Assembly (NCBI GenBank): GCA_036501345.1
Contig: DASYAN010000118.1
Coordinates: 1 to 17,188, forward strand
DNA: 17,188 nt
Source: DASYAN01 sp036501345
GTDB taxonomy: Bacteria; Chloroflexota; Ktedonobacteria; Ktedonobacterales; Ktedonobacteraceae
Direction of reading: 5' to 3'
Shown here piece by piece: positions 13,916 to 17,188 of this stretch (positions are counted from its first letter, which is position 1; the number at the start of each line of letters is the position of its first letter). Position numbers and translations under genes: made by a program. The notes under the pieces are model-generated. The model ran no database searches. It was not told where the DNA came from and saw only the letters and a program-made list of their open reading frames with translations.

Positions 13916-14497
13916 ATGGTAGCCCAACGAGATGATAGGATCAGTCCAGAGGAATACTTGCGTATTGACCGTGAGTCGCTTGATGTGAAGTACGAGTATG
14001 TCGACGGACATATGTATGCCATGTCAGGAGGAACACGCGACCATGCACGCATCGCCTATAACATGTCAAACCTGTTAGACGCACATTTAGACAATAGCCC
14101 CTGCCGTTTTTTTCAGTCAGACGTAAGAGTGCAAGTGGCTGAGTCGGTCTACTATTATCCTGACGTTACTGTAACCTGCAGCTCCGAAGATACACCGGGC
14201 GGAGGTGACACTATCTACCACCCCCAACTGATCGTCGAAGTCCTTTCACCTAGCACTGAATACCGTGATCGAAGAAAAAAGTTTGTCGCCTATCAAGCCT
14301 GCCCTAGCATCCAAGAGTACGTGCTTATTGGTACCCGTTACCAGATAGTAGAGGTTTTTCGACGTAATACAGACGGCAAGATGCAGCTCTACGAGCAGTT
14401 TGGACCTGGACAACAAGTAGAGCTAGCAAGTATTGGCTTTACCTTCCCTATAGCAGCCCTCTACAGGCGTACAGACGTGCCCGAACAAGAAAAGTGA
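13916..14497 (+). CDS. Uma2-family putative restriction-type endonuclease (DUF820)
   Basis: A 193-residue protein of the Uma2/DUF820 family, which has a PD-(D/E)XK nuclease fold and no settled function; such genes are numerous in cyanobacteria and Ktedonobacteria. The N-terminal helix (EEYLRID), the YEYVDGHMYAM strand block, YYPDVTV with Asp83, IVEVLSPST with Glu108, the lysines at 121-122, and YQACPSIQEYVLI are all in the expected order, so the catalytic set looks complete. The start has AAGGAG eight bases upstream. It lies on the opposite strand to its neighbours, between two minus-strand gene groups, which suggests independent acquisition. Substrate and biological role are unknown. Confidence 0.88.
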   Translation: MVAQRDDRISPEEYLRIDRESLDVKYEYVDGHMYAMSGGTRDHARIAYNMSNLLDAHLDNSPCRFFQSDVRVQVAESVYYYPDVTVTCSSEDTPGGGDTIYHPQLIVEVLSPSTEYRDRRKKFVAYQACPSIQEYVLIGTRYQIVEVFRRNTDGKMQLYEQFGPGQQVELASIGFTFPIAALYRRTDVPEQEK

Positions 14498-14516
14498 TGA
14501 CTTCCCCATAGATGGT

Positions 14517-14846
14517 TTAACAGCTCTCTGGATCTGCTCCAAAAGGCTTTCTCAGCAGATTTTTGTACTGCTCTTGGATAGACGCTGGTGGCTCAAAATT
14601 CCATTTCTGTTTGAGATAGGAGGCAAACCATCCTCTCGCATGCTCTTCGATGTCCCTGCTCATTTCCTCTGCTTCAGGTGTATCTTCAATCACACGCCAA
14701 TAGCTTCCAATAACTTTGTCTTCTTTCAACTGCTCTAAAGCTCGTTCTATGGCCTCTCTAAATTCTCCATGTTGTCTCGGAGGTATAATACCAGCTCCTT
14801 CTAACAGGGCTCCCATGGTAATGTGATTCGGAAATGAGCCTCCTCG
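14517..14846 (-). pseudogene. Detached C-terminal part of orf213, separated by an in-frame UAG
   Basis: The frame of orf213 continues past its TAG (14847-14849) for 109 codons to a TAA at 14517-14519. An ATG at 14814-14816 would give a 99-residue protein beginning MGALLEGAGIIPP, but the nearest GGAGG is more than 20 bases before it. The sequence is charged and helical, with EFREAIERALEQLKEDKVIG looking like the end of a winged-helix or helical DNA-binding domain. Direct continuation from the upstream protein, with no intergenic space and no frame change, suggests one ancestral gene of about 323 codons. It is either broken by a nonsense change or read through at UAG. Confidence 0.55.
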
Positions 14847-15488
14847 CTAGGCATTGACACGGAACATCCAGCCCAGATAGCGCCCTAACCGTTTATGATA
14901 GGATTGATTCTTGGCACTGTAGGCTAGTACTTGGCGAAGCATCAAGGCAGTTTGCATAGATAAGCCTGGTATCATCTGAGCCCATGGACCTATGGAGATA
15001 GAGAATTGCTCCCAAATCTCTTCCCCTGTAATCGCTTCATACTCGCCCATTTTGAAGCTAAGCAGGTCAATAATTGCCCCTTCTGCCCTGAATACAGTAG
15101 GCTCTGTGACCTCTTTGCCTCGCCGTTTCCTCGTTTGCACGCTTGGAATTACGGCAATCACATGCGCTTGAGAGAGGGTTTTGAGATACTTAATCACTTC
15201 AGATCTCTGTTGTGCTATATAGCTTCCATTGCTCTTTTTCTTGCCGCAAAAGGCTAGGATATCATCAGGGCTGAGTTCAAAGGGGGTGCGGATCTTTTCA
15301 ACCCCATTGCGCTCGATTACCATGCCCATGACGGCCATATAGGTATCAACACATCCATCGCCTAGAGTATTCAACGCTGATACGATGGTCTCCCAGCCCT
15401 CACCCTTTTGCGCTTGGATCGAGATAGTAATCTGACCGTACTCTTTGCTCAGCTCATGGCGATAGAATGCAATCCCTTGTTCTTTCAT
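14847..15488 (-). CDS. Unrecognised protein with winged-helix-like region, possible replication initiator
   Basis: A 213-residue protein I cannot assign to a named family. Residues about 68-118 (TPFELSPDDILAFCGKKK and on to YLKTLSQAHVIAVI) have the spacing of a winged helix-turn-helix, followed by a basic KRRGK wing-like stretch (121-125). Residues near 185-211 (QTALMLRQVLAYSAKNQ, then RLGRYLGWMF) look like a second helical DNA-binding or C-terminal domain. The layout recalls plasmid-type initiators made of two winged helices, but no initiator motif can be pointed to, so the role is inference from the neighbouring helicase and primase. The start overlaps the upstream gene's stop by four bases (ATGA). 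The TAG stop is followed by a 109-codon open frame. Confidence 0.6.
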   Translation of the reverse strand: MKEQGIAFYRHELSKEYGQITISIQAQKGEGWETIVSALNTLGDGCVDTYMAVMGMVIERNGVEKIRTPFELSPDDILAFCGKKKSNGSYIAQQRSEVIKYLKTLSQAHVIAVIPSVQTRKRRGKEVTEPTVFRAEGAIIDLLSFKMGEYEAITGEEIWEQFSISIGPWAQMIPGLSMQTALMLRQVLAYSAKNQSYHKRLGRYLGWMFRVNA

Positions 15489-16618
15489 CTGCTTATATTG
15501 CTTTTATCAAGTAAAGCATTTACTATTCCTCTCGTCAGCATATCAGACTTTATATGCATAGTACTACTAGCTTTGAATCCAGCTACGGCAGGTGTACACG
15601 GTCGTGGCCTCCGTTTCTTCTTTTGCTGCTTTTCCTGCTTTGTAGGTATACTCAAGATTTGCTGCAGCTCGCGTCCTGGCTCTTTTTCTCGATCTCGTAC
15701 CTCATCAATGGTGAGAGGATGCTCTCCGTTACTGCCACTAGCTGCTAGCTGCTCCTGATGGTATTGCCAATAATGACGTGCTAACCCTCTGGCCATTGTC
15801 TGTATCTCTTGCCATTGCTGGAGCCAATCGGGTTTCTGTAATGCTGTACGAAGCCCTATTATATGGGTATGCACTTCTTTTAGCAGTAGTAATTGCATGA
15901 AAAGCTCTTTTTTAGTATTTCCTATGGCAAGGTTATGCTGTATGGTGAGAGATTGGAGCTGTTTATCATACAATGGCTCATAAGCGGCAATGCTATGATA
16001 CTGATCAAATTGATGCCAGAGCAGAGGTGCTGACAACGTTCTGATGGCCTTGCCTAACTCAACCCAGTGCAAACGGGCCTCTAATGGCAGTTGGAGGATA
16101 TGGTAGGTGAAGGTCTTGCCATCGGGATCTTCGATAACGGCATACTCACCATGTTGCGGTAGAGATAGAGGGTTCAACAGATCGACGGTCTCTCCAAGAG
16201 GCAGGAGTGAGGGAGCTGACGATTGGATCGTGAAGGCCAAAATCACAGGAAGTGGTTGCACATGATCTTGACTAGGTCTATACCACGTTTGCATGATGCC
16301 CTGTTCTGCATCAACGACCATACGTGCTGTCTGATAAAGCTGGGATTCAAGGACTGCGCTTTCCATCACCTGATTCGGTATTGGAATATTCCGATTTGAA
16401 ATCGGAGTAATATCTGGGTCAAGGGTAGCACTTTCTAGTGACTGGCTCTGTACCATGCCTTGAGCAACGAAATCACTAATGGCCTCCATACTCTGCTCTC
16501 GCATGATGGGTTGCCACAAGTTCAACCACGCCCACAGTTGCACCTGCTCCAGTCCCGCTACTTGAGGCGTTGGAACAAGGGCCGAGAGAGGTTTCCCTTG
16601 AAATACTGGAACATTCAT
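15485..16618 (-). CDS. Unrecognised 377-residue protein, first gene of a two-gene operon
   Basis: No family is recognised. The first 60 residues contain Trp/Leu-rich helical sequence (LEQVQLWAWLNLWQP); the middle has beta-type segments (VILAFTIQ, GEYAVIED, FTYHILQLPLE); residues about 195-300 are helical and Gln-rich; and a basic stretch at about 327-340 (KQEKQQKKKRRPRP) suggests nucleic-acid contact. There is no signal peptide or membrane segment. The ATG at 16616-16618 is chosen over a GTG one codon earlier because GGAGG sits six bases before it. Its stop overlaps the start of the winged-helix-like gene, so both are probably made together. Placement suggests a role in the same accessory replication or regulatory module. 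Confidence 0.65.
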   Translation of the reverse strand: MNVPVFQGKPLSALVPTPQVAGLEQVQLWAWLNLWQPIMREQSMEAISDFVAQGMVQSQSLESATLDPDITPISNRNIPIPNQVMESAVLESQLYQTARMVVDAEQGIMQTWYRPSQDHVQPLPVILAFTIQSSAPSLLPLGETVDLLNPLSLPQHGEYAVIEDPDGKTFTYHILQLPLEARLHWVELGKAIRTLSAPLLWHQFDQYHSIAAYEPLYDKQLQSLTIQHNLAIGNTKKELFMQLLLLKEVHTHIIGLRTALQKPDWLQQWQEIQTMARGLARHYWQYHQEQLAASGSNGEHPLTIDEVRDREKEPGRELQQILSIPTKQEKQQKKKRRPRPCTPAVAGFKASSTMHIKSDMLTRGIVNALLDKSNISR

Positions 16619-16750
16619 CACTATCCTCCCTTTCCACTCTATAGTTACTCAGCGACTCTCAATGTATAAGATTTCTTTATTTACATAGATACCTCTTGAT
16701 GGATCTGATACGACATGGAACATGTGGTATAGGGATAAGTATAGCATATA

Positions 16751-16805
16751 TTTCACTGCTTCTTGCTGTTTTCACTGCTTCCATTTGAAACAAAGGCAGT
16801 GAAAA
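16751..16805. repeat. Direct and inverted copies of TTTCACTGC between divergent genes
   Basis: TTTCACTGCTTC occurs at 16751-16762 and again at 16770-16781. The second copy is part of a perfect 10-bp inverted repeat: TTTTCACTGC (16769-16778) with GCAGTGAAAA (16796-16805), loop 17 bases. This arrangement of two direct sites plus one inverted site suits an operator controlling divergent transcription. Confidence 0.55.
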
Positions 16806-16839
16806 GTATTGTTACACAGGAATATAGCCTGTTGCATTT

Positions 16840-16868
16840 TTGCATTCAAATAGCGTTGCATTTAAATA
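16840..16868 (+). promoter_or_regulatory. Candidate promoter of the Rpn-type nuclease gene
   Basis: TTGCAT (16840-16845) and TAAATA (16863-16868) are 17 bases apart, with four of six matches each. Start of transcription would be near 16876, about 20 bases before the ATG. TTGCATT is itself repeated at 16832, 16840 and 16856, so a regulator may bind over the promoter. Confidence 0.4.
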
Positions 16869-16896
16869 TATGTTGTGGTATACTTCTCCAGATTAG

Positions 16897-17188
16897 ATGG
16901 AAGGGAAGTATAGAACACTGAAATACACTAAAGAATCGCAGCCGTATGACAGCCTCTTAAAAATGCTCTTCGGTGATAAAGCCTCCGAGATTATTCCCAA
17001 TCTACTGCCAGGAGCAGAGCTGCTTGGGGACCCTCGGAATGAAGAGCAGAACGTTGAAATCGATCGTAATACACTCAGAGCTGACCTCGTGTTTAGGATA
17101 CTCTACTTAGGCGTCATAGGTATTCTTAACTTAGAGTTAGAGACTGGCCCTTATTCAGGCATAATGCGTCGACTGCTCCAATATCATG
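16897..17188 (+). CDS. Rpn-type PD-(D/E)XK nuclease / putative transposase, 3' end cut by window edge
   Basis: The frame is open from ATG 16897 to the right edge, 97 residues. The N-terminal YDSLLKMLFGDKASEII block, then RADLVFRI with Asp63 and ILNLELET with Glu80 and Glu82, and GIMRRLLQYH match the catalytic half of the Rpn/DUF4351 group (recombination-promoting nuclease or YhgA-like putative transposase proteins), a PD-(D/E)XK fold in which the Asp and E-x-E/Q residues bind metal. Characterised Rpn proteins cut DNA and promote RecA-independent recombination; whether this one does is unknown. No clear ribosome site precedes the ATG, but no other start is available after the in-frame upstream stop (TAG at 16894-16896). 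The C-terminal part lies outside the window. Confidence 0.75.
   Translation, partial: MEGKYRTLKYTKESQPYDSLLKMLFGDKASEIIPNLLPGAELLGDPRNEEQNVEIDRNTLRADLVFRILYLGVIGILNLELETGPYSGIMRRLLQYH

Noticed and set aside
11037..15488. Global recoding of UAG as a sense codon in this region
   Set aside because: The helicase and other genes have no internal UAG, helicase ends in tandem UAG, and only two genes show open tails; isolated readthrough or nonsense changes are simpler.
1..17188. CRISPR arrays, tRNA or rRNA genes, complete insertion sequences
   Set aside because: No regularly spaced repeat-spacer series, no cloverleaf with anticodon arm, no rRNA-like conserved stretch and no transposase with flanking inverted repeats were found by reading.

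Overview
The window looks like a chromosomal segment of a member of the Chloroflexota, most likely a Ktedonobacteria-type organism. The G+C content is moderate (roughly 45-50% by eye). Tetrapyrrole genes are clustered with a HemQ-type coproheme decarboxylase, and a Uma2-family and an Rpn-type nuclease gene are present. This assignment is inferred from gene content and protein style, not from a marker gene such as rRNA.

Layout. 1-1815 (minus): a class A penicillin-binding protein, cut by the left edge. 2133-3035 (minus): a predicted lipoprotein of the acid phosphatase/phospholipase C phosphoesterase family. 3423-3959 (minus): a small membrane protein whose tail is a duplicated 47-residue unit. 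4135-4293 (minus): the C-terminal remnant of a GNAT acetyltransferase, ending exactly at a 20-bp inverted repeat (4294-4343). 4365-8271 (minus): the operon hemA-hemC-hemD-hemQ, tightly overlapping and read from a good promoter at 8314-8341. It makes uroporphyrinogen III from glutamyl-tRNA-derived precursors and also supplies the last step of the coproporphyrin-dependent heme route. 8272-8961: a long gap holding a consensus-like plus-strand promoter, a 26-codon ORF and nested inverted repeats. 8962-9432 (plus): a zinc-ribbon protein with a C-terminal membrane anchor. 9481-10973 (minus): fchA-folD, a coupled one-carbon pair in which FolD has lost the catalytic lysine needed for its cyclohydrolase reaction.

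The right third (about 11040-17188) looks like accessory DNA. A DnaB-type helicase core without the N-terminal domain (12298-13443) is followed by a DnaG-like primase (11202-12281), so together they resemble a phage or plasmid replication module. Upstream is a 470-bp palindrome-rich gap that could hold a promoter, operators or an origin. Next come a Uma2 nuclease (13916-14497, plus), a second minus-strand operon of two unrecognised proteins (14517-16618), one with winged-helix-like features, and the start of an Rpn/PD-(D/E)XK nuclease gene (16897 to the edge, plus). Two genes of this accessory region are interrupted or ended by an in-frame UAG followed by a long open stretch in the same frame (orf213 at 14847, primase at 11202).

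Most notable: (i) the FolD catalytic-lysine loss beside a stand-alone cyclohydrolase homologue, which suggests division of labour in folate metabolism; (ii) the helicase-primase module with its unknown partners; (iii) the two in-frame UAG codons. No tRNA, rRNA, CRISPR array or complete insertion sequence was recognised.
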